Shown here one piece after another: positions 1 to 8,310 of a stretch of 64,000 bases of DNA. The position numbers were made by a program, and so were the translations under genes. Source of the stretch: CAYSAQ01 sp964429235. Lineage in GTDB: Bacteria; Margulisbacteria; Riflemargulisbacteria; GWF2-35-9; DYQY01. The notes under the pieces were generated by a model. It ran no database searches and had not been told where the DNA came from. It saw only the letters and a list, made by a program, of their open reading frames with translations. Numbering within the stretch: the stretch's first letter is position 1; every line of letters begins with the position of its first letter. The stretch is from contig CAYSAQ010000009.1 of assembly GCA_964429235.1 (NCBI GenBank), positions 1-64,000 on the forward strand, written 5' to 3'.

Positions 1-2425
1 TCATGTTTGCAAATTCTTCAGCAATATCTACATTGGACATTTCTAACGTACCAGCAGAGATAGATCCTCTGCCTCCAGTATTTGCCTCTCCAACTTGAGC
101 TTCACCAGAGTTATTCGAACTAAGGAACATACCATCTGAACCTTTTAAAAGACCAGAAGGGTTGTTGAATGTTGCAATCCCAATTTGCCCGATATTTTGG
201 TTTAGTCCATTAGAGTAAATACCAATTATAGTTCCATCAGAACTGATACTATATGTTGATAATGAACCGTTAGGATACCCATCTTGTGAAGAGTGTACCA
301 TTGTTGAATTATCTGCATATTGAGTAACAGCTGTAAAATCCGGTGTGATTGTTAGTGCATCAGCACCACCTTGGCTACCAACAGTGATTGATCCACTATT
401 TGCGCCTTCTGTTAAGGCGCCGTTGCTATCAAATACTAGCGATCCGCCACCAGATACTCCTACGCCACTTGCTGTCCATGCCCAGCTGCTGTCTTCAGTT
501 CTTATTATTGAAAGTGTAATGTTATGTTCATTACCTAATGAATCATAGACAGTAGTTGATGTAATATGTTCAGTTGCAGGAACTGTGCTGATAACAAATC
601 GTCCTGTTTTGAAACCATCCGAAGCAGCCGAAATGTCTACGCCGGAGATTCCTGTGATGCCATCATCTTCTGCATCAAAATTAACATCAAAGACATATGA
701 ACCACCACCATCTGCTTCCGAGTAAGAATGAGTAATATATGCATCAGTTGAACTTCTAGCAAGATTAATGTCAGCTGCTGTTTCTGCTTCCCAATTACCG
801 CCAGTTGAAAAGAAAGTGTCTATTATCCCATCATCATCAGCAGGAGAGCTATCAGCTACAGTAAGCGCATCTTTAATATCTGCATTTTCGTAGGTAATGA
901 ATAATTTTCCTGATTCTGTTAGGCCCATGTAAAACTTACTACCTTCTCCAACATCTTCAGTAGCTGCCCATGTATTAAATGCTGCTATTAGTTCAGCGGT
1001 TGTAGATGTTGCGGCAATTCCTTCAGCACTTACACCAAATGTATGGGTTGTCCCACCATTAGCTGTAACGACGATATCGTTTGTGACATCAATACCTGTT
1101 AGCACATCGGTGTAATTTAGATTGGAATTTGTCCCTATAGTCTTAATTCCCGGAATCCAATCTGCTCCACTACTAAAACATTGTCCAGCAATTCCGTTTG
1201 AGCTAGTAATATGCTCATTTGAAGCTTCTTCCATAAGTATTTTTGTAGTAGTTTCCAAATCGGAAAAGTCTACTCCTCCAACATTTGACAAATCAAGAGC
1301 AGCTATCTCTGTAGCGGTAGCAAGTAATGTTCCATCTGTATCAACGAAGTCATTTGCTATTAGATATGCCCAAAGAGTGCTAGATTGAGTTTCAGAGATA
1401 TTGCCTGCATCTGCTCCAACTGCAGAAGCTAGTCCTTCTAAGCAGTCACTATCTAATGCCCCAGCATCATATACATATACATGTTCACGAAGTCCTGCTA
1501 TTTCTTGTGTAATTTTAATAGATCCATTAGTTAGGCTAACAGTTATACCAGGAATCTGTGCATTAATTGCTGAAACAAGTTCGTTTATAGTACTGCTTGT
1601 GCCGTTTGAAAGGTTAATAGTATTTTCTGTTCCAGCAACAACTATTCGAAAACTATCAATGTTTTCTATTCCAAGATCAAGAAGAGTTGTTGTTCCATTA
1701 AGAGATTTGTTTGTTCCTGTATGTGTTTCCGCAAATACTTCTAATGCATGAGAGCCAATTACGTCATCAATAGTTGGTTCTACTACAGTCGTAAGAGGAT
1801 CATCTGCTCCTGTAAATTTACCAGTTACTAATTCCACGTTTGCTGAGTTTCCTTGAGACAAAACAGGTGTTCCACTTGTATACGCTGTGGCATCCAAGTT
1901 ATATGCATATTCAATTGCAGTTGTTTCGTTCGCACTTACACTTTGTCCTACAGGGATAGAAAGTGCTTGAATGCTTGAGTTTTTATCTATCTGACCAGTT
2001 ACATCAGCAATCCAACCATATACTTTTACACCACTTGAGTGAACCATAGAACCATTAGAGTCAAAAGAGAAAGCTCCAGCTCTAGAATAATAAGTTTGAG
2101 AACCATCTCCAAGGATAAAGAAACCGTTGCCCTGTAAGGCAAGATCGCTCATATCTCCAGTAGATTGTAGATTACCTTGAGAATGAGATACTCCAACTGC
2201 ACTTGTCCCTACACCAAGACCAACTTGGATTGGGTTTGTACCACCTCTGCCTGAAGTTGATGGCGATGAAGCCCCCTGGATTGTTTGGTTTAAAAGTTCC
2301 GTAAATTGAATGGATGATGATTTGTATCCAATAGTGTTGACGTTTGCTACATTGTTACCGATAACGTCTAATGCTGTTTGGTGATTACTTAGGCCAGCTA
2401 AACCTGAAAACATAGATCTTAACAT
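1..2425 (-). CDS. flgE: Flagellar hook protein FlgE (3' end outside window)
   Basis: FlgE polymerises into the extracellular hook that joins the flagellar rod to the filament. The reverse-strand frame opens with MLRSMFSGLAGLSNHQTALD and continues with NNVANVNTIGYK, the N-terminal rod/hook-family signature. At the window edge it reads EMSNVDIAEEFANM, the start of the conserved C-terminal helix, so only about 30 residues should be missing. The 808 visible codons make it about twice the length of enterobacterial FlgE, the excess being a Ser/Thr/Gly-rich middle part, presumably surface-exposed hook domains. A GAGGA Shine-Dalgarno sequence precedes the ATG at 2425. It is the last visible gene of the fliK-flgD-flgE run. 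There is no stop in frame within the window. Confidence 0.95.
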   Translation of the reverse strand, partial: MLRSMFSGLAGLSNHQTALDVIGNNVANVNTIGYKSSSIQFTELLNQTIQGASSPSTSGRGGTNPIQVGLGVGTSAVGVSHSQGNLQSTGDMSDLALQGNGFFILGDGSQTYYSRAGAFSFDSNGSMVHSSGVKVYGWIADVTGQIDKNSSIQALSIPVGQSVSANETTAIEYAYNLDATAYTSGTPVLSQGNSANVELVTGKFTGADDPLTTVVEPTIDDVIGSHALEVFAETHTGTNKSLNGTTTLLDLGIENIDSFRIVVAGTENTINLSNGTSSTINELVSAINAQIPGITVSLTNGSIKITQEIAGLREHVYVYDAGALDSDCLEGLASAVGADAGNISETQSSTLWAYLIANDFVDTDGTLLATATEIAALDLSNVGGVDFSDLETTTKILMEEASNEHITSSNGIAGQCFSSGADWIPGIKTIGTNSNLNYTDVLTGIDVTNDIVVTANGGTTHTFGVSAEGIAATSTTAELIAAFNTWAATEDVGEGSKFYMGLTESGKLFITYENADIKDALTVADSSPADDDGIIDTFFSTGGNWEAETAADINLARSSTDAYITHSYSEADGGGSYVFDVNFDAEDDGITGISGVDISAASDGFKTGRFVISTVPATEHITSTTVYDSLGNEHNITLSIIRTEDSSWAWTASGVGVSGGGSLVFDSNGALTEGANSGSITVGSQGGADALTITPDFTAVTQYADNSTMVHSSQDGYPNGSLSTYSISSDGTIIGIYSNGLNQNIGQIGIATFNNPSGLLKGSDGMFLSSNNSGEAQVGEANTGGRGSISAGTLEMSNVDIAEEFANM

Positions 2426-2496
2426 ATTTGTATCCTCCCCTGTTAGGTTGCCGGTATCCTACATGAGGGCCAACCGGCGTTTTACTATTTACAATT

Positions 2497-2904
2497 CTAT
2501 CCTATAACTGCGCTGTCTATCTTTGTGATAACTTGGTCTTTCATGGAATCTTGTTCCATGGCTGTCACAATTGTTTTGTTCTGTACACTGGCAATAAATG
2601 CAAGATCATCAAGAAGTATCAATGATTCTTTTGCTCCTTTTTGGGCCACTTTATCAAAAGCCTGATTTATTCTTTCCAGTTGAGTTTTTGATATTTCAAT
2701 ATTTCGTTTTTGTAGTCTTTGAATGGCGTGATTTGAAAATTTCAAAGAATCAGTTGAACTATCTAGCCCTAACTTTTTAACGAACTCATCTCGAAAAAGT
2801 TGCTGTGATACTTTTCTATCACCTTGAACATTTCCAACACCTTGGCCTATTTGTTCAGATTGTATTCTTTGTATCTCTTGATTAAAACTTCCTATCTCTA
2901 CCAT
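2497..2904 (-). CDS. Small flagellar-operon protein (TIGR02530 / Flagellar_put family)
   Basis: 135 residues. The central part, FSNHAIQRLQKRNIEIS followed by a predicted helix and LILLDDLAFIASVQNKTIVTAM, matches my memory of the small family called flagellar operon protein TIGR02530 (Pfam Flagellar_put). That family lies between flgD and flgE in many Firmicutes and other phyla. Its exact role is not established; the position implies hook assembly. Here it also sits between flgD and flgE, all on the minus strand. A strong GAGGAGGTG ribosome-binding site lies upstream of the ATG. No signal peptide or membrane segment is visible. Assignment to the family is confident; function is inferred from context. 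Confidence 0.85.
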   Translation of the reverse strand: MVEIGSFNQEIQRIQSEQIGQGVGNVQGDRKVSQQLFRDEFVKKLGLDSSTDSLKFSNHAIQRLQKRNIEISKTQLERINQAFDKVAQKGAKESLILLDDLAFIASVQNKTIVTAMEQDSMKDQVITKIDSAVIG

Positions 2905-2940
2905 TGTTCTGTTTTCACCTCCTCTTTATTATAAACTAAA

Positions 2941-3558
2941 TTAATTTTGATAAACTTCTGTAATATTATCAATGGCAAATTCTTGATAAAAATTAGAGTT
3001 CCATAGGTCTATCAATGGTTCCGGCAATGCAGCTGGAGTTGAAAAACCCATTACTGTTGCAAAATCTTCTGGATTTGTAATGCTAGAATTCCATAATAAT
3101 GTGTCAGTAGTTAGGCTCCCTTTTAAGAAAAGTTTATCTTTGTAAGAATTATAATTTAGGTTGGATTGAGTAAATGCTTGTAGCGCATCTTCTTTTGTAA
3201 CTGAAGTAGCTTGGGATGGTATTATTGCATAATAATTACCACTCTTTTGCTTAACCCCAGATACTATCCCTGAAGTTTGTTGTAATGTCAAAGGATCCTC
3301 TACAACAATTGTTTTTCCAAGCAGTGAATATGCCTCAACGCCTTGAAAACTTCGTTCTACATTTTCCATAGATTCTAGTGTGCTAAATTGAGCTAACTGA
3401 GCGATGAAGTCTTCATTGCTCACGGGGTTTAGTGGATCTTGATATTTCATTTGGACAACAAGTAATTGTAGAAATTGATCTCTTCCAAGATCATTTGAAC
3501 TACTTGCTTCTGATGCTGCAGTTGAAGCTGCTGAACTTATCCCTGTTATTCCTGACAT
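2941..3558 (-). CDS. flgD: Flagellar hook cap / assembly protein FlgD
   Basis: FlgD caps the growing hook and helps FlgE subunits assemble. The 205-residue product has the FlgD N-terminal signature LGRDQFLQLLVVQMKYQDPL followed by NEDFIAQLAQFSTLESMENV. The remaining 120 residues would be the variable core, shorter than the tudor/FnIII-like C-terminus of enterobacterial FlgD. An AGGAGG ribosome-binding site precedes the ATG. It lies 9 bp after fliK and 36 bp before the small flagellar protein, so the genes are very likely cotranscribed. Confidence 0.95.
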   Translation of the reverse strand: MSGITGISSAASTAASEASSSNDLGRDQFLQLLVVQMKYQDPLNPVSNEDFIAQLAQFSTLESMENVERSFQGVEAYSLLGKTIVVEDPLTLQQTSGIVSGVKQKSGNYYAIIPSQATSVTKEDALQAFTQSNLNYNSYKDKLFLKGSLTTDTLLWNSSITNPEDFATVMGFSTPAALPEPLIDLWNSNFYQEFAIDNITEVYQN

Positions 3559-3567
3559 ATATACCTC

Positions 3568-5091
3568 CTAGGCTAACGAATTTATCTCGTCTTTGTCAAT
3601 TATTTGTTCTGGACTATCAATACTATTATCGGTTGCATTCGTTTTTGTTTGAGCTTGTTTGTTTTGGTTTCTTTTGTATAAGTGTTTGTCGAAATCTTGA
3701 TTATTACTATCACTATTATTAATATCCACGCTGAGAGTAGCTATTAATGTATTTGAGTTGTGCTGCAAGTCATTCTTTAGAGAATCAAAATTGCTTTCTA
3801 GTATAGCTTTAACTGCTTGGCTAGATACCTGGAATTTAGCAATTAGTTGAGTATGTTCACTGTTTGACACAGCTTCTTTTGTGATTTGTATTTTTACTTC
3901 TCCTAAATCTTTAGGGTAAAGCTTCATTGTTACCTCTGTGTCTGCTTTTAATTTATTTATAGTTAGAAATGTACGAAATTGGTTCATTATTTTATTTTGT
4001 TTATCTATATTATTTTGATTCTGATTCATATTAGACAACATTGGCGGTTCTTTTACTTCTTTAATGCTTTGTTTTGTATTGTATTCAGATAAATCATTAC
4101 TAAGAGAGAAAGGTTTTATTGTTTCAGTTTTTGCTTCTGATCCCTCGTTTTGATTGAAAAGACTTTTTACATTACTTTTTTCATGTAGAGATAAATCATT
4201 TTTGTTATTAATTGTCTTATCTTTTGAGCTTGTTTCTTTATTATTAGTATTCTGAATAGTAAGTTCAGTTGCATTCTCTTCTTTTGATATTTTTACATTT
4301 TTTGTATTTTTGTTTAAATTAATTGCAAATGTTTTTGAAATAATCTGAGTTGTTTTCTTGCTAGAGTTAATTGTGCCGTTAAGTTCTTCCATGAGTGCCG
4401 CTATCTTAAGTTTTATGTCTTTAATGTTTATTGGGTTTTTTGTGATTTCAGATTCTTGAATATTTTTTGTAAATTTGGCAAAGTCTTCTTTTGTTATTAG
4501 AGTAATAGGCAATTGTTCTTTAGTTCGTGGGTTTGTAAGTTCAATTTCTCTTGTTTTTATGTTTAATTTATTTGCATCTATGTTACCTATTTTAATAAGA
4601 GGTTTTTCTGGAATAGTTTGAAATAACTCATTTAATAGTGCCAGCAGTTCGTTAGTTACCTCTTCACCAGTAAGTTCTGGGTTATCTTCTGCTTTAGCCA
4701 ATAAAGCATTTAATTCGTTAATGATATCTAACAGTTCTTTTTTTAGATCAGGACTTTTAGTATTCAGGGTTTGAATTAGTTGTGTAATAACTTTATTAAT
4801 TTCTTTTACAGGAATAGGATCAGATATTTTTTCAGGCTGTTTAACGCTTGAAGCATTCAGGTTTTCTTTTGGAGTTTCAATCGGAGTAATAACATTTTCT
4901 TGTTTTTCAAATGATTTAACCTTAGTATCCTTTGGTATTTCTATTTTTTCTAATGGATTATTCTCTATATTGTTTTGAAGTTTGTTATGGAACTCCTTGT
5001 TTGAAAGAGTATTTTTTTGAGATGGTTCATGGTTTGTTTTGGTGGGTTGTGTTTTGTTTATAAATAAATTATTAGCTTCAGCTGAATACAT
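3568..5091 (-). CDS. fliK: Flagellar hook-length control protein FliK
   Basis: FliK measures hook length and switches the flagellar export apparatus to filament substrates. The 507-residue product has a long Lys/Asn/Glu-rich, low-complexity N-terminal part (the ruler region). The conserved C-terminal Flg_hook domain at about residues 380-470 contains VTMKLYPKDLGEVKIQITKE and later LIAKFQVSSQAVKAILESN. The start at 5091 follows a perfect AGGAGG. It is the first gene of the minus-strand hook cluster; the promoter must lie in 5092-5297. The strongly A-rich codon use of the N-terminal half is usual for this rapidly evolving region. Confidence 0.92.
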   Translation of the reverse strand: MYSAEANNLFINKTQPTKTNHEPSQKNTLSNKEFHNKLQNNIENNPLEKIEIPKDTKVKSFEKQENVITPIETPKENLNASSVKQPEKISDPIPVKEINKVITQLIQTLNTKSPDLKKELLDIINELNALLAKAEDNPELTGEEVTNELLALLNELFQTIPEKPLIKIGNIDANKLNIKTREIELTNPRTKEQLPITLITKEDFAKFTKNIQESEITKNPINIKDIKLKIAALMEELNGTINSSKKTTQIISKTFAINLNKNTKNVKISKEENATELTIQNTNNKETSSKDKTINNKNDLSLHEKSNVKSLFNQNEGSEAKTETIKPFSLSNDLSEYNTKQSIKEVKEPPMLSNMNQNQNNIDKQNKIMNQFRTFLTINKLKADTEVTMKLYPKDLGEVKIQITKEAVSNSEHTQLIAKFQVSSQAVKAILESNFDSLKNDLQHNSNTLIATLSVDINNSDSNNQDFDKHLYKRNQNKQAQTKTNATDNSIDSPEQIIDKDEINSLA

Positions 5092-5297
5092 ACAATTACC
5101 TCCTTATATAAAATTTATGAGCATTAACAAACGCACATATCTTAAATCCTTTTAAGTTTAGTTCTTCCGTGAAGTAAATGTTTGTTTCTGTACAATTAGA
5201 ATATTACTGTGATCTGAAAGAATGTAAAGTGGCGAATATTAAAAAAAAATATTCAAGGATTCTAATTTATATGTAGAATAGAAGCAGGGGAAAATAA
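5092..5297. promoter_or_regulatory. Divergent intergenic region of the hook cluster and the MgtE-domain gene
   Basis: This 206-bp gap separates fliK (minus) from the membrane gene at 5298 (plus) and must hold promoters for both. A 7-bp inverted repeat (GAATATT, seven A, AATATTC) lies just upstream of the plus gene. I see no clear sigma-28 or sigma-54 consensus, so I do not assign a flagellar sigma factor. Confidence 0.4.
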
Positions 5298-6620
5298 ATG
5301 GTTGAAGAAAACAAAAAACAAAAACAAGAAAAAGATGCAGAAAAAGCCGAAACGCCTGTAAAGAAAAGGGGTCTGGGTTCTTTTAAGGCAGCTCTTTTAG
5401 TTTTTAAGATTACTTTTTGGATAACTTCCGTATTAGTAATTATTGGAATTGTTGCATATTTAACACTCGCTAATTTAGCTTTTTTTGGATTTCTTCCTAA
5501 AAAAATGGCTGAAAAAATGCCAATAGTTAACAAAATTGTTCAGGATATTAACCAAAAAGAGCGGAAAATTGCTTGGGCAAAACAACGAATTGAAGAATTA
5601 AATAGTGTAAAAAAAGTTGGAGAGCTGAAAATTGAGCTAACTGAAGATGAAGGTCTTGATGGATCTGATGCAGTTCCTTTTTTACATAGAATAAGAGTAG
5701 TAAAGAACAAAGTGGGAGACAATGAATTTGCAGAATTATGGGTTGATAGAATAAAGGTTCTTACTTTCTATATAGGAATAGGTCAAAATTCTCCATATTT
5801 ACGAGCAAAATATGTAGCAAAGAAGATTACTGCAGTATTAAATAATGGAGAAGATTTTGAAACGCTAAGGCCAGTTATTGAAGGCGAAGTGCAAAAAGCA
5901 TTATTAGGTGAGAATGAATTGTTTAGGGTAAGAAAAGAAGATTCCATTTTTAATAATACTTCTGAGATAGAGCTTTTATATGAATGGGTGAATAATTTGC
6001 GAGTAGGAATGGGAGCTTCATTGTCTCAAGTTCCTAAGTTTGAAGTAACACAAAAAGAGTTGCTAGAAGAAAAGAAAGAAGGAACAAGTTCTCCAGATAA
6101 AAAGCTTGGTAAAGAGGTGGTCGGGAAAGAGCCCACAATTGCCCCTAAAGGGATAGAGGCGAAAGTTACACCACCAACATTAACGGAGATTGAAAAGACG
6201 AGAATTAAGCAACTAAAGGGCGTTGTGGCCGTATATGAGAAGATGCCAGATGCTAAAGTTGCAGAGATATTGCACAGGATGAGACAAAAGGATGTTGCTG
6301 AAATATTAGAGTATCTTTCTGTTAAAAAAGTTGCAAAGATTTTTCCATTATTTCAACCATATAAGGATGTTGGGTGCTATAGAGTAATGACAAATAGTGC
6401 TGATAAGTATAGGAATGCAAAGATGTTTAAAAAATATAGTGAAGTTTGGGAAAAGATGTCTGATGATAATATGATTGTTATTTTAAATAGAATGAAACTA
6501 GGAGAAAAAATGGCTATATTTAGAAAAATGTCAGTAAAGAAAAAAGCTAAAGTGTTTGAAAAAATTCCAGTAGCAGAGGCCAGAAGATATTTGCAATTAC
6601 TGGAAAAAGTTCCGAAATAA
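5298..6620 (+). CDS. Membrane-anchored protein with MgtE-N/FliG-like helical C-terminus
   Basis: 440 residues. The N-terminus is short, charged and cytoplasmic; one membrane segment follows (about residues 32-58); a soluble region comes next; the last 150 residues are rich in helical repeats. The repeats include MPDAKVAEILHRMRQKDVAE and MSDDNMIVILNRMKLGEKMA, typical of the MgtE intracellular N domain. That domain occurs in the flagellar chaperone MotE and resembles FliG. The segment around residues 166-177 (NSPYLRAKYVAK) resembles a small domain with an SPxxRAxxVA motif that I recall from some membrane channel proteins. It lies divergent to the hook genes, suggesting a flagellar or motor role, but this is inference. 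A GGGG-containing ribosome-binding site precedes the ATG. Confidence 0.7.
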   Translation: MVEENKKQKQEKDAEKAETPVKKRGLGSFKAALLVFKITFWITSVLVIIGIVAYLTLANLAFFGFLPKKMAEKMPIVNKIVQDINQKERKIAWAKQRIEELNSVKKVGELKIELTEDEGLDGSDAVPFLHRIRVVKNKVGDNEFAELWVDRIKVLTFYIGIGQNSPYLRAKYVAKKITAVLNNGEDFETLRPVIEGEVQKALLGENELFRVRKEDSIFNNTSEIELLYEWVNNLRVGMGASLSQVPKFEVTQKELLEEKKEGTSSPDKKLGKEVVGKEPTIAPKGIEAKVTPPTLTEIEKTRIKQLKGVVAVYEKMPDAKVAEILHRMRQKDVAEILEYLSVKKVAKIFPLFQPYKDVGCYRVMTNSADKYRNAKMFKKYSEVWEKMSDDNMIVILNRMKLGEKMAIFRKMSVKKKAKVFEKIPVAEARRYLQLLEKVPK

Positions 6621-6637
6621 CCCCCTATGAGGTTTTG

Positions 6638-6669
6638 TTCCCTCTCTTGGGAGAGGGCTAGGGAGAGGG
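6638..6669. repeat. Palindromic repeat type B, copy 1
   Basis: A 32-bp element containing the perfect hairpin CCCTCTC-TTGG-GAGAGGG and a following GGGAGAGGG. A second copy at 53516-53547 differs by one base. It lies between the ends of two convergent genes, and its minus-strand reading supplies the TAG stop of the gene at 6658. It may act as a terminator, although no T-run follows directly. Confidence 0.85.
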
Positions 6670-7119
6670 CTTTTCTTTTTCTTTTATTTGCTTTTCTATC
6701 ATTAATCTTAGAAAGTCCAATCCGTTTTCGTGTTCTTTTAGTTTTATTCTAATTAGCTCTAAAAAGCTTGTTTTGATGTCTTTATTATCTTGAATTAAGT
6801 ATTTGTAAAAGCTTTTCAAATCGGCAATTTCACTTAGGAAAGAGAAAGTTTCTGATATCACGTTTTCTTCTTTAAATTCTTGAAAGTTTTTGTAACGCAA
6901 TCCTTTGGTGAGCATTTCTAATAATAGTTTGTTTTTTTCTTTGGGAACTTCAGTTGTTGTTTTGAAGTATTCTATTAGTTTTTGATAGCGATAAAGAGTC
7001 GATACAACTTCATCAAAAGGGCCTTTATTTTGCTTCTTTACACAGATTTTTGCAATGTCTTGAAAAGTCTCAGGTTGGTCCAGATAATCGGGTATTTTTT
7101 CTTCTTTTTTATCAGTCAT
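6658..7119 (-). CDS. Hypothetical helical protein ending inside a repeat
   Basis: 153 residues, charged and probably all-helical, with no signal peptide or membrane segment and no family that I recognise. Its last codons (EKPSP then TAG) are read from the type-B repeat, so the original C-terminus may have been replaced when the repeat inserted. There is no Shine-Dalgarno sequence. A CATAAT box (minus strand, 7127-7132) lies 7 bp before the ATG, preceded by TTTAAA at 17-bp spacing, so the message may be leaderless. It is divergent from the HPr-like genes, and its -35 region overlaps their upstream element. Confidence 0.65.
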   Translation of the reverse strand: MTDKKEEKIPDYLDQPETFQDIAKICVKKQNKGPFDEVVSTLYRYQKLIEYFKTTTEVPKEKNKLLLEMLTKGLRYKNFQEFKEENVISETFSFLSEIADLKSFYKYLIQDNKDIKTSFLELIRIKLKEHENGLDFLRLMIEKQIKEKEKPSP

Positions 7120-7144
7120 AGTTTAGATTATGACTTATTTGGGC

Positions 7145-7198
7145 AAAAGTTTAAATATGTGTGGGAATTTTATGATTATTAAACGATATATTTTTGAT
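7145..7198 (+). repeat. 54-bp upstream element, copy 1 (before the HPr-like gene)
   Basis: This block begins AAAAGTTTAAATATGTGTGG and ends CGATATATTTTTGAT. It recurs at 8228-8281 with about 50 of 54 bases identical. Both copies end 29 bp before the start codon of an HPr-like gene. It probably contains the promoter or an operator. I could not fit a standard sigma-70 or sigma-28 promoter with normal spacing. Confidence 0.8.
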
Positions 7199-7227
7199 GA
7201 ATTTTTTTAAGGAGAATACGAGAAAAT

Positions 7228-8229
7228 ATGTTAAATAAAATAATATCACTAAAGACTAAAGTTACTAAAAAACTAAGCGTGGGCTACTGTCTTGGTATGT
7301 GCAAAAGACCTATTGATATGACAAAGGAAATAGCAAAAAAATATGCTGTAAAAATAACCTTTAAAGGGAACGATATTGATGGGAAAGAGAAAGACATTAC
7401 ACTAGAGGACTCTATATCCATGCGTAGTATTCGTGAGCAGGAACAACCAGAAGTAACTATTGTTGGAGAAAGAGCATCATCAGCTATGGTAGCGCTTGAA
7501 GTTCTAGTAGCTAGTAATTTTGGTCTTGAACCAGTACTGACTACGTTGGATAAAGAGGTTGATGGAGCATCTTTGGTGAGGATATTTCAAGATGCACAAA
7601 AATTGCACCCAACAGCGAATTTGGCGCTTGTTAGTGGTAGTGCATCAATTAGCAACGTAGTAAGTTTAAATCAGCTAAAGGCTATAGGGTTTATGAGTTT
7701 AGGGATGCAACTATCAGTGGAAGACCCTAATGCAATATTAATAATAAGAGAGTTTCAAAAAGCTTTAGGGTCAAGTAATAACAATGCTGCAGTAGCTAGT
7801 GATACTTCCTTATTGACTAGGGGGGGTAAGGTTCCTGAAGCTAAAATAGCTGTAGGGGAGAAGCCAAGCGTAATGGATGATATCGATTTTAGTTTAATTC
7901 CTCAATTTACAAAAAAGGAATATGAAGATGCAGTGCAAAAAGTTAATATAATTCTTTCAAATAGAATTTACACTGCTAAATTAGCCAGTAATGTAGATGA
8001 GCAAATGATATACTATGGCAGAAAGATGATCGCCAATGATAATCAGTTTTCATATGAAAACTTAGTTGGAGATGGTTCGGGAAGCATCGCTCAGAACCTT
8101 ATATTAGCTGCCAGAAAGTATATAGAGATGTATAAGAGAATGGATGATCAATACAGTGAAAATATAGTTGATATTGACGAAACAGTGGTTATGATATTGC
8201 AGCAATTAGAGATAGAGAATTTTCAATAA
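7228..8229 (+). CDS. HPr-like protein with Cys in place of the phosphorylated His
   Basis: 333 residues. Residues about 18-100 align with the PTS phosphocarrier HPr, but the active-site motif GIHARP is here GMCKRP: Cys25 replaces the phosphorylated His and Lys26 replaces Ala. Residues 100-190 match the corresponding part of the next gene (SNFG..P...TL, then a Ser-Leu-Val-rich segment). The C-terminal 140 residues have no counterpart I recognise, and there is no enzyme I part. A good AAGGAG site precedes the ATG. The protein cannot carry phospho-His in the usual way, so a regulatory or binding role is more likely than phosphotransfer. Confidence 0.75.
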   Translation: MLNKIISLKTKVTKKLSVGYCLGMCKRPIDMTKEIAKKYAVKITFKGNDIDGKEKDITLEDSISMRSIREQEQPEVTIVGERASSAMVALEVLVASNFGLEPVLTTLDKEVDGASLVRIFQDAQKLHPTANLALVSGSASISNVVSLNQLKAIGFMSLGMQLSVEDPNAILIIREFQKALGSSNNNAAVASDTSLLTRGGKVPEAKIAVGEKPSVMDDIDFSLIPQFTKKEYEDAVQKVNIILSNRIYTAKLASNVDEQMIYYGRKMIANDNQFSYENLVGDGSGSIAQNLILAARKYIEMYKRMDDQYSENIVDIDETVVMILQQLEIENFQ

Positions 8230-8281
8230 AAGTTTAAATATGTGTGGGATTTTTATGAGAATTAGACGATATATTTTTGAT
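8228..8281 (+). repeat. 54-bp upstream element, copy 2 (before the HPr-EI gene)
   Basis: Near-identical to 7145-7198 (four mismatches by eye), at the same distance from the start codon. The element is better conserved than the two coding regions it precedes, which points to shared regulation. Confidence 0.8.
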
Positions 8282-8310
8282 AAGAATTACTAAAGGAGAT
8301 CAGCAGAAAT

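Noticed and set aside
345..1751. Plus-strand open frames opposite flgE
   Set aside because: They lie entirely antisense to an unambiguous flgE and have no start signals.
7145..8281. Sigma-28 flagellar promoter in the duplicated 54-bp element (AAAGTTT ... CGATAT)
   Set aside because: The distance between the two half-sites is about 30 bp instead of about 11, so the match is not credible.
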